From Latilactobacillus sakei (lineage in GTDB: Bacteria > Bacillota > Bacilli > Lactobacillales > Lactobacillaceae), in NCBI GenBank assembly GCA_002953655.1, contig CP025839.1:496001-560000 (forward strand): 64,000 bases of DNA. The letters run 5' to 3'. Every line of letters starts with the position of its first letter. Positions within the stretch are counted from its first letter, which is position 1. This document shows positions 1-8,722 of this stretch, one piece after another. The notes beneath the pieces are model-generated. The model had not been told where the DNA came from. It was given only the letters and a program-made list of their open reading frames with translations, and did not search any database. Made by a program: the position numbers and the translations under genes.

Positions 1-1
1 A

Positions 2-691
2 CAAGCACGTAGCCGTTTCTACATGGTTGATAAGCAAGGTCTATTGTTCGATGATGATCCAGAATTAACACCAGAACAAAAACCATTTGCTCGCAAACGT
101 AGTGAATTCGCTAATGCGGATGAATTAACAACCTTAGAAGCTGCTGTTAAAGCGATCCATCCCACAATCTTAGTTGGTACTTCAACACAACCTGGTACTT
201 TTACAGAATCAATCGTGAAGGAAATGGCTGCTCACACAGAACGGCCAATTATCTTCCCATTATCAAATCCAACTAAATTAGCTGAAGCAACTGCTGAAGA
301 CTTAATTAAATGGACCGATGGTAAAGCCTTAGTGGCTACTGGTATTCCAGCGGCACCTGTTGAATACAACGGTGTCACATATGAAATCGGTCAAGCTAAC
401 AATGCTTTGGTATACCCAGGTCTTGGTTTAGGGACAATTGCTTCAACTGCTAAAGTCTTAAATGACGAAATGATTAGTAAGGCAGCACATTCATTGGGTG
501 GGATTGTTGATCCAACAGAACCTGGCGCAGCCGTATTGCCTCCTGTTACAAAATTAGACGTCTTCTCACAAACTGTTGCTAACGCTGTTGCACAAAGCGC
601 TGTTGACCAAGGTTTGAATAAAGAAGAAATTGCTGACGTGCAAAAAGCCGTTGCAGACATGAAATGGGAACCAGAATACAAAGCACTATAA
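2..691 (+). CDS. mleS: Malolactic enzyme, C-terminal part (5' end outside window)
   Basis: This is the last 229 codons of an NAD- and Mn-dependent malolactic enzyme, which decarboxylates L-malate directly to L-lactate and CO2 in the cytoplasm. The reading frame is open to the window edge, so the first in-frame Met (base 23) is internal. The visible part carries the NAD-domain end of the malic enzyme fold: the [11 protein letters not shown] stretch, the [17 protein letters not shown] motif, the ALVATGIPA segment and the [16 protein letters not shown] segment. The ending ADMKWEPEY is typical of malolactic enzymes rather than ordinary malic enzymes. A permease gene follows after 33 bases, as in the usual mleS-mleP arrangement. 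The call is strong on family resemblance; the N-terminal catalytic residues are not visible here. Confidence 0.93.
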   Translation, partial: QARSRFYMVDKQGLLFDDDPELTPEQKPFARKRSEFANADELTTLEAAVKAIHPTILVGTSTQPGTFTESIVKEMAAHTERPIIFPLSNPTKLAEATAEDLIKWTDGKALVATGIPAAPVEYNGVTYEIGQANNALVYPGLGLGTIASTAKVLNDEMISKAAHSLGGIVDPTEPGAAVLPPVTKLDVFSQTVANAVAQSAVDQGLNKEEIADVQKAVADMKWEPEYKAL

Positions 692-724
692 TTTTAAATA
701 TTAATTGGTAGGAGAGTGAAAGAG

Positions 725-1687
725 TTGGCAGCATTTCTAACATCATTATCAAGTGTCATCGAAATCGTCTTAGTCATTGCTTTGGGGTTTTGGCTACGAA
801 GTTCTAAGAAGTTTGATGATAACTTTAAAGGTACAATTTCATTTTTAATCATGAACGTTGCTTTACCATTATCAATCTTTGTTTCAGTTTTAGATAACTT
901 GACCCGTGAAAAGTTGGTCGGTTTATCTGGCGGCTTAATCTATGTTTTAATTAGTTTTGCCCTAGGTTACTTAGTTGCTTGGTTATTAACAAAGGCTTTC
1001 CGGATTCGGCCAGGTCGTCGTGGGACATTTATCAATATGTTCGTTAATGCCAATACAATCTTCATTGGTTTACCATTGAACTTGGCACTATTCGGTGACA
1101 AGAGTTTACCTTACTTCTTGATCTACTATGTTGCAAACACGGTTTCAACATGGGCAATCGGGGTCTTCTTCATCTCAAATGATGATCCTACAAAAGAAAA
1201 AGGCGCTGCTAAAGGCAAATTTAACTGGCGTAAATTATTACCTTCACCATTAATCGGTTTCTTAGCCGCATTAATTTATCTTTTAACTGGTTTACCATTA
1301 CCAGAACTTGTTGATAAGACATTCTCAATGGTTGGTGGCATCGTAACACCAATGTCATTGATCTACATTGGGATTATCTTAGCTGATGCTGGTTTGAAAT
1401 CAATCCATTTCGACCGCGATACAATCTTAGCCCTATTAGGTCGTTTCGTTGTTGCACCAGCCATCATGATTGCGATCATGATGTTCTTCAAGAACACAAC
1501 TTCAATTCCATCAATTGAACAAAGCACATTAATTATTCAAGCCGCAACACCAGGTTTGGCTGTCTTACCAATCTTAGTCGGTCAATCACACGGGGACGTT
1601 GAATATGCAACAAACGTTGTTACAACAAGTACTGTCTTGTTCGTCGTCGTTGTGCCAATCTTAATGCAAATCGTTCAATTCATCTAG
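725..1687 (+). CDS. mleP: AEC-family permease, probable malate transporter (MleP-like)
   Basis: This is a polytopic membrane protein of the auxin efflux carrier (AEC) family, about 320 residues with roughly ten hydrophobic segments in two halves. The motif NANTIFIGLPLNLALFG lies in the first half and ATPGLAVLPILVGQ near the end. The start is uncertain: GTG at 716 lies only one base after the AGGAG at 710-714, so TTG at 725, ten bases after that Shine-Dalgarno, is chosen. Its place directly behind the malolactic enzyme suggests malate uptake or malate/lactate exchange, which is inference. It is clearly paralogous to the AEC gene at 3174-4121. An intrinsic terminator follows. Confidence 0.85.
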   Translation: MAAFLTSLSSVIEIVLVIALGFWLRSSKKFDDNFKGTISFLIMNVALPLSIFVSVLDNLTREKLVGLSGGLIYVLISFALGYLVAWLLTKAFRIRPGRRGTFINMFVNANTIFIGLPLNLALFGDKSLPYFLIYYVANTVSTWAIGVFFISNDDPTKEKGAAKGKFNWRKLLPSPLIGFLAALIYLLTGLPLPELVDKTFSMVGGIVTPMSLIYIGIILADAGLKSIHFDRDTILALLGRFVVAPAIMIAIMMFFKNTTSIPSIEQSTLIIQAATPGLAVLPILVGQSHGDVEYATNVVTTSTVLFVVVVPILMQIVQFI

Positions 1688-1694
1688 TTTCAAT

Positions 1695-1734
1695 AAGAGT
1701 GTTAGATATTCCGATTATCTAACGCTCTTTTTTT
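1695..1734 (+). terminator. Intrinsic terminator after the malolactic operon
   Basis: A 14-bp stem (AAGAGTGTTAGATA with TATCTAACGCTCTT, one G-T pair) closes a 7-base loop and is followed by a T tract. Confidence 0.9.
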
Positions 1735-1743
1735 GTGGTTAAA

Positions 1744-1795
1744 TGTGTAATAATACACAATCTTGGTTGATAAACAAGCCTATCTGGACTACAAT
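1744..1795 (+). promoter_or_regulatory. Promoter of ridA with an upstream inverted repeat
   Basis: TTGATA (1767-1772) and TACAAT (1790-1795) are separated by 17 bases, giving a good vegetative promoter. Just upstream lies TGTGTA-ATAA-TACACA (1744-1759), an inverted repeat that may bind a regulator. The regulator is not recognisable from the sequence. Confidence 0.7.
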
Positions 1796-1831
1796 GAAAG
1801 CGTAGTCAATAAACAAGAGAGGTTGATTAAT

Positions 1832-2200
1832 ATGTCAGAAAAGATTTATACGAAACAAGCACCAGAACCATTAGGACCATATAGCCAAGCAATTGCGACC
1901 GATAAGATGGTCTTTATGTCAGGTCAACTGGGCTTAAAAGACGGCAAACTTGCACCTGATTTAGCAGGACAAACGAAACAAGCGATTATGAACTTACAAA
2001 GTGTTTTAAAAGAAGCAGGGCTAACCTTAGAAAATATCGTTAAAACCAACTGTTTCTTAACCAACTTAGATGATTTTAATGAATTTAATCAAGTTTATGC
2101 AGAATACTTCGGTGACATTGCACCTGCTAGAAGTGCCGTTCAAGTTGGCAAATTACCAGCTGGTGGGATTGTTGAAATTGAAGCGATTGCTGTTCGATAA
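1832..2200 (+). CDS. ridA: RidA family enamine/imine deaminase
   Basis: This 122-residue protein belongs to the RidA/YjgF family, which hydrolyses reactive 2-aminoacrylate and other enamines or imines released by PLP enzymes. It begins MSEKIYTKQAPEPLGPYSQA, with the family hallmark GPYSQA. It also holds the FMSGQLG strand, the NLQSVLKEAG helix, the VKTNCFLTNLDDF segment and the ending PARSAVQVGKLPAGGIVEIEAIA, whose Arg is the usual ligand-binding residue. The ATG at 1832 is preferred over an upstream TTG because it has AGAGAGG ten bases before it and gives the family's normal length. It probably shares a transcript with the dehydrogenase 22 bases downstream. Confidence 0.93.
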   Translation: MSEKIYTKQAPEPLGPYSQAIATDKMVFMSGQLGLKDGKLAPDLAGQTKQAIMNLQSVLKEAGLTLENIVKTNCFLTNLDDFNEFNQVYAEYFGDIAPARSAVQVGKLPAGGIVEIEAIAVR

Positions 2201-2222
2201 TATTTGATTGGGAGTTGGATCA

Positions 2223-3128
2223 ATGAATAAAGTAGCCATTATTGGCATTGGTCACGTTGGGAGTACGGTGGCCTATACGCTCGTTTCCCGGCGCATTTGT
2301 AGTGAGTTAGTTTTATTTGATCAAAAGCCAAAATTAGCAGAAGCAGAACGAAATGATTTAGAAGCCGGTCAAGTTGATCACACAGGTTTTGTTAAGATTA
2401 CAGCTAATGATGAAAGTCAATTAGCAACTTGCGACCTAGTGATTTTCTCGGCAGGCGACATTAGTATCCTCGAACATAGTGATGATCGGTTTGATGAATT
2501 AACTTATACGAAAACAGCCGTCGCAGAGTGGGCCCCTAAATTAAAGGCGGCTAATTTCAAAGGAATCTTATTGAACATTACTAATCCATGCGATGTGATT
2601 ACCCAATATTTACAAGCTTTAACTGGCTTTCCTAAGGAACGCGTTTTAGGGACGGGGACAACTTTGGATACGGCGCGCATGCAAGTTGCAGTCGGCCATT
2701 ATTTGAACGTTGCGCCTAATAGTGTCCAAGGGTATGTATTAGGTGAACATGGTAATTCACAATTTGTCGCTTGGTCTGGGGTGCATGTTGGTGGGCAACC
2801 ACTAGCAGCACAATTATCGCCAGAACAATTGGCACAATTTGAAGTCGATGCTCGCCAAGGTGCTTGGGAAATTCTCAGTGGCAAGGGTTATACGTCTTAT
2901 GGGATTGCTAATCAAGCAGCGCACTGTGCCGCAGCTATTTTACAAAATACACGGCAAGTCTTACCCGTTTCTAACTTTGATGACACTGTCCAATGCTATG
3001 TTGGCCATCCAGCAATGGTTGGTGCTGCGGGTGTCTTACAGGATTATCCAAGTCAGTTAACGACAGCAGAACAACAAAAATGGCAAACATCGATTGATAC
3101 GATCAAACACATGTATGCCGCTATCTAA
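2223..3128 (+). CDS. L-2-hydroxyisocaproate dehydrogenase-like L-2-hydroxyacid dehydrogenase (LDH family)
   Basis: This 301-residue NAD-dependent enzyme has the L-lactate/malate dehydrogenase fold. The Rossmann motif GIGHVGSTVAYTL opens the protein, ITNPCDVIT follows in the middle, and GTGTTLDTARMQ carries the substrate-binding Arg. The catalytic His (about residue 176) lies in LGEHGNSQF. GKGYTSYGIA and the overall sequence resemble L-2-hydroxyisocaproate dehydrogenase of Weissella more than the main glycolytic L-LDH. Such enzymes interconvert branched or larger 2-oxo acids and L-2-hydroxy acids. GGGAG at 2210-2214 supports the ATG at 2223. The pairing with RidA fits amino-acid-derived oxo-acid metabolism, but the substrate is inferred. 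Confidence 0.82.
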   Translation: MNKVAIIGIGHVGSTVAYTLVSRRICSELVLFDQKPKLAEAERNDLEAGQVDHTGFVKITANDESQLATCDLVIFSAGDISILEHSDDRFDELTYTKTAVAEWAPKLKAANFKGILLNITNPCDVITQYLQALTGFPKERVLGTGTTLDTARMQVAVGHYLNVAPNSVQGYVLGEHGNSQFVAWSGVHVGGQPLAAQLSPEQLAQFEVDARQGAWEILSGKGYTSYGIANQAAHCAAAILQNTRQVLPVSNFDDTVQCYVGHPAMVGAAGVLQDYPSQLTTAEQQKWQTSIDTIKHMYAAI

Positions 3129-3131
3129 ATG

Positions 3132-3167
3132 AAAAGACGCCATCCAAATTAATGGATGGCGTCTTTT
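3132..3167. terminator. Bidirectional terminator between convergent genes
   Basis: A perfect 15-bp stem, AAAAGACGCCATCCA with TGGATGGCGTCTTTT, closes the loop AATTAA. It has a T tract on the + side and the A tract needed on the - side, and it serves genes converging from both directions. Confidence 0.93.
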
Positions 3168-3173
3168 TTATGG

Positions 3174-4121
3174 TTAAAATAGTTGTCCCAAGAGGAACAT
3201 CATGAGCGGTACCATCAACAAAGCCCCGATTGTTGTCTCGGTCACCAGGACAGCGGCAAAATCAGCGTCTGTATTATAAAGCCGTGCGACAACGGGGGCA
3301 TTTGTCATGACGGGCATACAAGATTGCAGAATGAAGACTTGTTTCATGAGGGGTGGCATGTGACTTGGATAGACTAACGCAGTCATTAATAAAGGCGCAA
3401 AGATGAACCGACCGGCCAAGACACCTAGTTGATCTTTGCCAAAGCGAATATTTCTAAGGCCGGCGTTATAAATTGAAATCCCAATGAAGAGCATGGATAG
3501 TGGGATGGTCAGGTTGCCGAGATAAGTGAAGGACTGTGTTAAGAAACTGGGTAAGTGCCAATCCAATAAGACTAGGATAACGCCGATAATAAAACCGATT
3601 AGTGGCGCCGAGAAAACCTTCTGTAAAACAGTTTTAAGGGATAGGCCGTCCTGAACGGTACCATCTCGTTGAATTAAGTAAACACCAAGGGTCCAAAAAA
3701 TAGTGGTATTAGCCATGTAATAGACTAAGACAAAGGGGAGACTGCGCTGACCAAAGAGGGCTAGGTTAATCGGTAAGCCTACAAAAACCGTATTGGAATT
3801 GAAAAACATGGATTCGAATAAGCCACGTCGATTGGCATCGACTTTAATAAGTCGTGCGACGATAATTGAAATCCCAAATAAAAGTAACATTGAGATAACT
3901 GGAAAACGGAGATTAGGGAGTAAAGTGACTAATTGATTATGTGAAAAGTCCTTAGTGATTGAAATAATCATGTACGGTGGTAGGGCAACTTGTGTCACAA
4001 GTTTAGCGATGAGCGCGGTACTTTCTTCATTAAACCAATGCCGTGCCGCCAAGGCATAACCGACCACAATCATGATAATGATAATAAAAACACCGGCACT
4101 ACTATTAACTAAGGTTTGCAT
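3174..4121 (-). CDS. AEC-family permease (second copy)
   Basis: This 315-residue polytopic membrane protein is an AEC-family transporter and a clear paralogue of the gene at 725-1687: both carry the N-x-NT-x-F-x-GLP-x-NLALFG signature followed by a Y(Y/M)AN-T segment. Its C-terminal half holds FILQSCMPVMTNAPV, the AEC counterpart of the ligand-binding crossover. AEC permeases move malate, other organic anions or amino-acid derivatives. It is convergent with the hydroxyacid dehydrogenase, so a role in 2-hydroxy- or oxo-acid transport is possible but unproven. The ATG at 4121 has GAAAGAAG upstream on the minus strand. Confidence 0.85.
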   Translation of the reverse strand: MQTLVNSSAGVFIIIIMIVVGYALAARHWFNEESTALIAKLVTQVALPPYMIISITKDFSHNQLVTLLPNLRFPVISMLLLFGISIIVARLIKVDANRRGLFESMFFNSNTVFVGLPINLALFGQRSLPFVLVYYMANTTIFWTLGVYLIQRDGTVQDGLSLKTVLQKVFSAPLIGFIIGVILVLLDWHLPSFLTQSFTYLGNLTIPLSMLFIGISIYNAGLRNIRFGKDQLGVLAGRFIFAPLLMTALVYPSHMPPLMKQVFILQSCMPVMTNAPVVARLYNTDADFAAVLVTETTIGALLMVPLMMFLLGQLF

Positions 4122-4283
4122 AATAAGCTTCTTTCTATTTGAAAATCGTTCTGCTATTAGTATAAAACGATTAGGGATGACTTAAAAGCAACTCTATTAA
4201 GGAGATATTTAAGTAATAGGCTAAATAGTTCGTGTTTTGATATTAATATCGAATAAAGGGTGGTATTTATTGGTTAAATCACG

Positions 4284-4289
4284 TATAAT
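4284..4289 (+). promoter_or_regulatory. -10 element of the pyrD promoter
   Basis: A perfect TATAAT lies 33 bases upstream of the pyrD start codon. The matching -35 (TGGTAT at 4261-4266, spacing 17) is weak. No pyrimidine attenuator or PyrR-binding leader is visible in the short leader. Confidence 0.6.
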
Positions 4290-4322
4290 CAATAGAAATA
4301 AATCGGAATAGGGGCGAAAATA

Positions 4323-5264
4323 TTGATTTCAACTGAAACAACATTAGCAGGCATTCATTTTGACAATTGTTTAATGAATGCAGCAGGCGTTTATTGTTAT
4401 GATGCAGATGAACTAAATCAGATTCAAAAATCTGCAGCAGGCACTTTTGTAACCAAGAGTGCCACCGTGGTCCCAAGGGCGGGTAATCCGGAACCACGCT
4501 ATTTATCAACACCGTGGGGGAGCATTAACTCGATGGGTCTCCCTAATAAGGGCTTACCTTATTATCTCGATTACATTTCTCAACAACAAGCCCTTTTTCC
4601 TGAGAAACGATATTTTCAATCAATTACTGGTTTCAATATCTCTGAGGACGAAACGCTATTGAAGCAAATCACAGATTCTGATTTTAATGGTTTAGTGGAA
4701 TTGAATCTTTCTTGCCCTAATGTGCCAGGGAAACCACAAACGGGTTATGATTTTGAAACGGTTGAACAAATTTTAACGCGGGTCTTTGAAGTGTATGACG
4801 GACCGTTAGGCGTCAAATTACCCCCTTATTTTGATATTGTTCATTTTGATCAGATGGCGGCTATTTTAAACCAATTTCCCTTGGCATTCATTAATTCTGT
4901 CAATAGTATCGGTAATGGGCTCACGATTGATGCTGCCACCGAACGGGTTAGCATTAAACCCAAGCATGGTTTTGGTGGGATTGGTGGCGACTATATTAAA
5001 CCGACAGCGCTCGCGAATGTCCATGCCTTTTATCAACGATTGAAACCTGAGATTCAAATTATCGGGACGGGCGGCGTCAAGTCTGGACAAGATGTTTTTG
5101 AACATCTATTATGTGGTGCTAGTATGGTTCAAGTCGGAACTGCACTTTATAAAGAAGGCCCACAGATCTTTGCCCGCTTAACAGCAGAATTACAAACAAT
5201 CATGCAACAAAAAGGGTATAATAAAATAGCCGATTTTAAGGGCAAGTTAAAATATTTAGATTAA
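4323..5264 (+). CDS. pyrD: Dihydroorotate dehydrogenase, class 1A
   Basis: This 313-residue FMN enzyme oxidises dihydroorotate to orotate, the fourth step of pyrimidine synthesis. It is the class 1A, fumarate-linked cytosolic type: the catalytic base is Cys131 in [13 protein letters not shown] (class 2 enzymes have Ser), and no pyrK-like subunit is nearby. [29 protein letters not shown] and the FMN phosphate-binding [10 protein letters not shown] and MVQVGTALY follow in the expected order. It starts with TTG at 4323, preceded by AATAGGGG. Its operon partner is a nucleotidase of the YjjG type 17 bases downstream. It stands apart from other pyr genes here, as is common for class 1A pyrD. Confidence 0.95.
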   Translation: MISTETTLAGIHFDNCLMNAAGVYCYDADELNQIQKSAAGTFVTKSATVVPRAGNPEPRYLSTPWGSINSMGLPNKGLPYYLDYISQQQALFPEKRYFQSITGFNISEDETLLKQITDSDFNGLVELNLSCPNVPGKPQTGYDFETVEQILTRVFEVYDGPLGVKLPPYFDIVHFDQMAAILNQFPLAFINSVNSIGNGLTIDAATERVSIKPKHGFGGIGGDYIKPTALANVHAFYQRLKPEIQIIGTGGVKSGQDVFEHLLCGASMVQVGTALYKEGPQIFARLTAELQTIMQQKGYNKIADFKGKLKYLD

Positions 5265-5281
5265 AGAGAGTGATTAACAAA

Positions 5282-5968
5282 ATGCAATATAAATATTTAT
5301 TTTTCGACATGGATAATACCTTATTTGACTTCGATGCGGATGAAGATCAAGCATTAGAACGGCTATTTAACGCCCAAGATATTGACTTAACGAGTGATAT
5401 TAAAGCAACTTATCAAACTTTCAATCAAGGGTTATGGCGCCAATATGAACAAGGCGAATTAACCCGGGAAATATTATTGAATACCCGCTTTGCGACTTTT
5501 TTCAAAAAGCAGTTTAATAAAGTGGTCGACGGTCAACAGTTATCAAGTCAATACTTAGATAATTTGGCTTTAGGCCACGATTTAATGCCACAATCCGAAG
5601 AATTATTGCGTGGTTTGCAAGCGCAACACGCGAAGTTATATATCACAACGAACGGTGTGGCGCGCACACAGTACCAACGCCTGCAAGATTCGGGGTTAGC
5701 GCATTATTTCGATGCCATTTTTGTATCGGAAGAATTAGGTTATCAAAAACCGGACCCAGCTTATTTTCAAACTGTTTTCCAGAAATTAGAAACTGTTACA
5801 ATGACTCAGTCATTAATTGTAGGTGATTCACTGACTTCTGACGTTCAGGGAGGGCAAAATGTGGGGGTGGCAACAGCTTGGTACAATCCAACAGGTCAAA
5901 TTAATCATGATCAGGCCTTACAGCCAACACATGAAATTAAACAATTAACAGAATTATTGACGCTTTAA
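5282..5968 (+). CDS. yjjG: HAD-family pyrimidine nucleotidase (YjjG-like)
   Basis: This 228-residue haloacid dehalogenase phosphatase has motif I DMDNTLFDFDADE near the N terminus, motif II ITTNGVARTQYQR, the EELGYQKPDPAYF Lys motif and motif IV VGDSLTSDVQGG. The cap-domain pattern and length match YjjG/YfnB nucleotidases, which dephosphorylate non-canonical pyrimidine nucleotides as house-cleaning enzymes. Sitting directly behind pyrD fits this. The ATG at 5282 is preferred over GTG at 5270 because it gives the standard N terminus MQYKYLFFDMDNT; AGAGAG lies upstream. The precise substrate is inferred. Confidence 0.85.
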   Translation: MQYKYLFFDMDNTLFDFDADEDQALERLFNAQDIDLTSDIKATYQTFNQGLWRQYEQGELTREILLNTRFATFFKKQFNKVVDGQQLSSQYLDNLALGHDLMPQSEELLRGLQAQHAKLYITTNGVARTQYQRLQDSGLAHYFDAIFVSEELGYQKPDPAYFQTVFQKLETVTMTQSLIVGDSLTSDVQGGQNVGVATAWYNPTGQINHDQALQPTHEIKQLTELLTL

Positions 5969-6024
5969 GCGTGACAATCAAAGCGCCAACCGTTAGAGTG
6001 CGTTAAAAGATGGAGTGACAAGAG

Positions 6025-7305
6025 ATGAAAAAACAACGTTATTTTAGGATTAGTTTAGGCTGGCGGATTTTAATCGGCATCGCACTTGGCTTAGTTGCCG
6101 GTGGGATTTTCTACCAAAACAAAGCTGCAATTGCGGTGATGCAAGCGATAGGAACGTTGTTTATTAATTTAATTAAGATGATTGTATTGCCAATCGTTGT
6201 TTCTTGTTTGGTAGTAGGCATCGCCAAAATGGGCGATATCAAAAAGTTGGGTCGAATTGGCGGCAAGACACTTTTATATTTTGAAATGATGACCACCATT
6301 GCCATTGCATTGGGGTTGACCGTCGGTAATTTGACAAAGCCAGGGGCCTTAATCGATATTCATAGTTTGAGTCAAGGTTCAATTGGCCAATATACAGCGG
6401 CTGCTGAGTCAGCTAGCAATCATGGCTTGGGCGATATTATTATGAATATTGTGCCCACGAATATTTTCAAAGCCCTTAGTGAAGGGGAAATGATTCCAAT
6501 CATCTTCTTTACGGTCTTGTTTGGCCTAGGGCTTGCAACATTTGGCAAACGTAGTGAATCGCTGATTAACGCTTTTGAAATGATTTCAGAAGTGATGTTT
6601 AAATTGACTAACTGGATTATGCAATTAGCGCCAATCGGGGTTTTTGCCCTAATCGGTGTGACGATTGCCCAATTTGGGTTTGATGCATTGAAGCCATTGG
6701 TTTATTTCCTAGTGATTTGTTACTTAACGATGATTTTCTTCGTTGTGGTTGTGGCGGGGCTAGTGGCGCAAATTTGGCACATTAATATCTTAGAACTGTT
6801 GAAAGTCTTTAAAGAAGAATTAGTGCTATCCTTTTCAACTGCCAGTTCGGAAGCTGCGTTACCTAAAGTAATGGAAAAAATTCAAGATTACGGGGTTAGT
6901 CAGGGAATTGCTTCTTTTGTCATTCCTACAGGTTATACGTTTAACCTTGATGGATCCGCAATCTATCAATCATTAGCGGCGCTCTTTTTAGCGCAAGCTT
7001 ATCATATTCACCTTAGTTTAATGCAACAATTAACGCTCTTAGTGGTCTTGATGATCACCTCTAAAGGGATGGCCGGGGTGCCAGGGGCTTCATTTGTGGT
7101 ATTACTTGCAACGATTACGACCATTGGGGTGCCAGCTGCTGGTGTGGCATTCATTGCGGGGATTGATCGCTTAGTCGACATGGGGCGAACAGCAGTTAAT
7201 GTCATGGGTAATTCATTAGCAGCCGTGATTATTGCTAAATCTGAAGATGAATTCGATGAAGCAAAACGAACGAAATACTTAGCGCAATTAGGCGCTAAAA
7301 AATAG
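6025..7305 (+). CDS. gltP: Dicarboxylate/amino acid:cation symporter (DAACS, GltP/GltT family)
   Basis: This 426-residue membrane protein belongs to the DAACS family, which imports glutamate/aspartate or C4-dicarboxylates with H+ or Na+. The serine-rich hairpin FSTASSEAALPKVM is the classic family signature. TGYTFNLDGSAIYQ corresponds to the NMDGT cation/substrate motif, and SKGMAGVPGASFVVL is the second hairpin loop. About eight transmembrane helices plus two re-entrant hairpins are expected. It begins with MKKQRYFRISLGWRILIGI, typical of the family. The gene is monocistronic, with a strong terminator downstream. Glutamate/aspartate versus dicarboxylate specificity cannot be decided by eye. 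Confidence 0.9.
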   Translation: MKKQRYFRISLGWRILIGIALGLVAGGIFYQNKAAIAVMQAIGTLFINLIKMIVLPIVVSCLVVGIAKMGDIKKLGRIGGKTLLYFEMMTTIAIALGLTVGNLTKPGALIDIHSLSQGSIGQYTAAAESASNHGLGDIIMNIVPTNIFKALSEGEMIPIIFFTVLFGLGLATFGKRSESLINAFEMISEVMFKLTNWIMQLAPIGVFALIGVTIAQFGFDALKPLVYFLVICYLTMIFFVVVVAGLVAQIWHINILELLKVFKEELVLSFSTASSEAALPKVMEKIQDYGVSQGIASFVIPTGYTFNLDGSAIYQSLAALFLAQAYHIHLSLMQQLTLLVVLMITSKGMAGVPGASFVVLLATITTIGVPAAGVAFIAGIDRLVDMGRTAVNVMGNSLAAVIIAKSEDEFDEAKRTKYLAQLGAKK

Positions 7306-7330
7306 TAAGACTAAATAGTAGTCAGCCGAT

Positions 7331-7371
7331 AAAAAAAGGACTAGGATGAGAATTGTCTCCTAGTCCTTTTT
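7331..7371 (+). terminator. Intrinsic terminator after the symporter gene
   Basis: AAAAAGGACTAGGA pairs with TCCTAGTCCTTTTT around an 11-base loop, followed by Ts. Confidence 0.92.
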
Positions 7372-7710
7372 ACTGTCTCAGGGTATAGACCGGTCTGGCA
7401 ATGATTTAAATTAATGTGACATCTTCAAATCAGCTACCTTGAAATGTTGTCGTCGTTAAATACTAGAGAGCAATGTATATTTATGAAAACGGATAACGAC
7501 GGCATTATCTAGACCAATTTCATAGATAACGTAAAAATGATTAGACAGATTAGAGATTTGTGGTAAAATAAACGAGTAAAGCGTTTTAAAAAGAAAAACG
7601 TTTTGGTGTGATAATAGATTGATAGGGATTAATGCCATAATATTTCATTATAATTGTTAGCGTTTTTATCAGTGTGTTATTACAACTATTTTATAAGGAG
7701 GTTTTTGTGA
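7372..7710 (+). promoter_or_regulatory. Leader of the mannose PTS operon with promoter-like and cre-like sites
   Basis: This 340-base gap holds no credible gene. Candidate sigma-A elements are an extended -10, TGTGATAAT (7607-7615), and a TATAAT at 7649-7654. Catabolite-responsive-element-like sites are TGAAAACGGATAAC (7484-7497, perfect left half), GTAAAGCGTTTTAA (7576-7589) and TGTTAGCGTTTTTA (7655-7668, two mismatches to TGWAANCGNTNWCA). An inverted repeat TTATCTA/TAGATAA (7505-7529) could be an operator. I find no GG-N10-GC sigma-54 element, although many Firmicutes man operons use one. An AAGGAGG lies upstream of the first gene. Confidence 0.5.
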
Positions 7711-8688
7711 ATGGTTGGAATCGTTATTGCAAGTCACGGGGAGTTTGCTAAAGGTATCATGCAATCTGGTTCAATGATTTTCGGCGAACAAGAAAAAGTA
7801 CAAGCTGTTACTTTTATGCCTAATGAAGGACCAGATGATTTGAAAGCGCATTTAGAAGCTGCCGTTGCAACGTTTGACGCAGATGATGACGTCTTGTTCT
7901 TAGTCGATCTTTGGGGAGGTTCACCATTTAATCAAGCAAATGGCTTGTTCGAAGCTCACAAAGATAAATGGGCAATCGTTACTGGTTTGAACTTACCAAT
8001 GTTGATTGAGGCATACGCATCACGTTTATCTATGACATCTGCTCATGAAATCGCAGCACATATTATTGATGAGGCTAAGGCGGGTGTTCGGGTTAAACCT
8101 GAAGACTTAGAACCAAAAGAAGCACCAAAGGCAGAAGCAAAACAAGCTGCTAATACAGGGACTCCTGGTAAGTTCAAATATGTCTTGGCACGTATTGATT
8201 CACGTCTATTACATGGTCAAGTGGCAACCACTTGGTCTAAGACAACTAACCCAACACGGATTATTGTTGTTTCAGACAACGTTGCTAAAGATGAATTACG
8301 GACAAACTTAATTAAACAAGCGGCTCCTGGTGGCATTAAAGCGCATGTGGTGCCAATCGATCAAATGATCAAGTTGGCAAAAGATGATCAACACTTCGGT
8401 AAGGAACGTGCCTTATTATTATTCGAATCACCACAAGATGCACTTAGAGCCGTTGAAGGTGGCGTACCATTAGAAACAATTAATGTTGGTTCAATGGCGC
8501 ACTCAACTGGTAAAGTTCAACCTAATACTGTTTTGGCCTTTGACCAAGATGATATCGATACATTTGAAAAACTAAAGGCAAAAGGCATCAAGTTTGATGT
8601 TCGCAAAGTGCCAAGTGATTCAAACGGTAATATGGATAGCATCCTTAAAAAAGCACAATCAGAATTAGACAAACAAAACAATAAATAA
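7711..8688 (+). CDS. manX: PTS mannose-family IIAB component
   Basis: This 325-residue soluble phosphocarrier fuses IIA (about residues 1-135) and IIB (about 153-325) through a charged Ala/Lys/Glu-rich linker. The IIA phosphorylation site is His9 in [12 protein letters not shown]; the IIB site is His168 in [15 protein letters not shown]. Phosphate passes from HPr to IIA, then to IIB, then to the sugar entering through IIC/IID. The first gene of a manXYZ operon, it is followed by IIC after 34 bases. In lactic acid bacteria this system carries glucose and mannose and is the usual receptor of class IIa bacteriocins (family knowledge). Its expression is probably under CcpA given the cre-like sites upstream. 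Confidence 0.96.
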   Translation: MVGIVIASHGEFAKGIMQSGSMIFGEQEKVQAVTFMPNEGPDDLKAHLEAAVATFDADDDVLFLVDLWGGSPFNQANGLFEAHKDKWAIVTGLNLPMLIEAYASRLSMTSAHEIAAHIIDEAKAGVRVKPEDLEPKEAPKAEAKQAANTGTPGKFKYVLARIDSRLLHGQVATTWSKTTNPTRIIVVSDNVAKDELRTNLIKQAAPGGIKAHVVPIDQMIKLAKDDQHFGKERALLLFESPQDALRAVEGGVPLETINVGSMAHSTGKVQPNTVLAFDQDDIDTFEKLKAKGIKFDVRKVPSDSNGNMDSILKKAQSELDKQNNK

Positions 8689-8722
8689 TTAATTATCAGA
8701 AGAAAACGGAGGATTAATAATC

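Noticed and set aside
23-691. A complete gene starting at Met codon 23
   Set aside because: The frame stays open to the window edge and the product lacks the N-terminal half of malolactic enzyme; it is truncated by the window.
1763-1831. N-terminal extension of the ridA reading frame from TTG 1763
   Set aside because: It would start inside the -35 element, before the transcript begins; ATG 1832 has an RBS and gives the family length.
7456-7638. A 60-codon minus-strand ORF in the man leader
   Set aside because: No RBS, an odd composition and overlap with the promoter and cre-like region.
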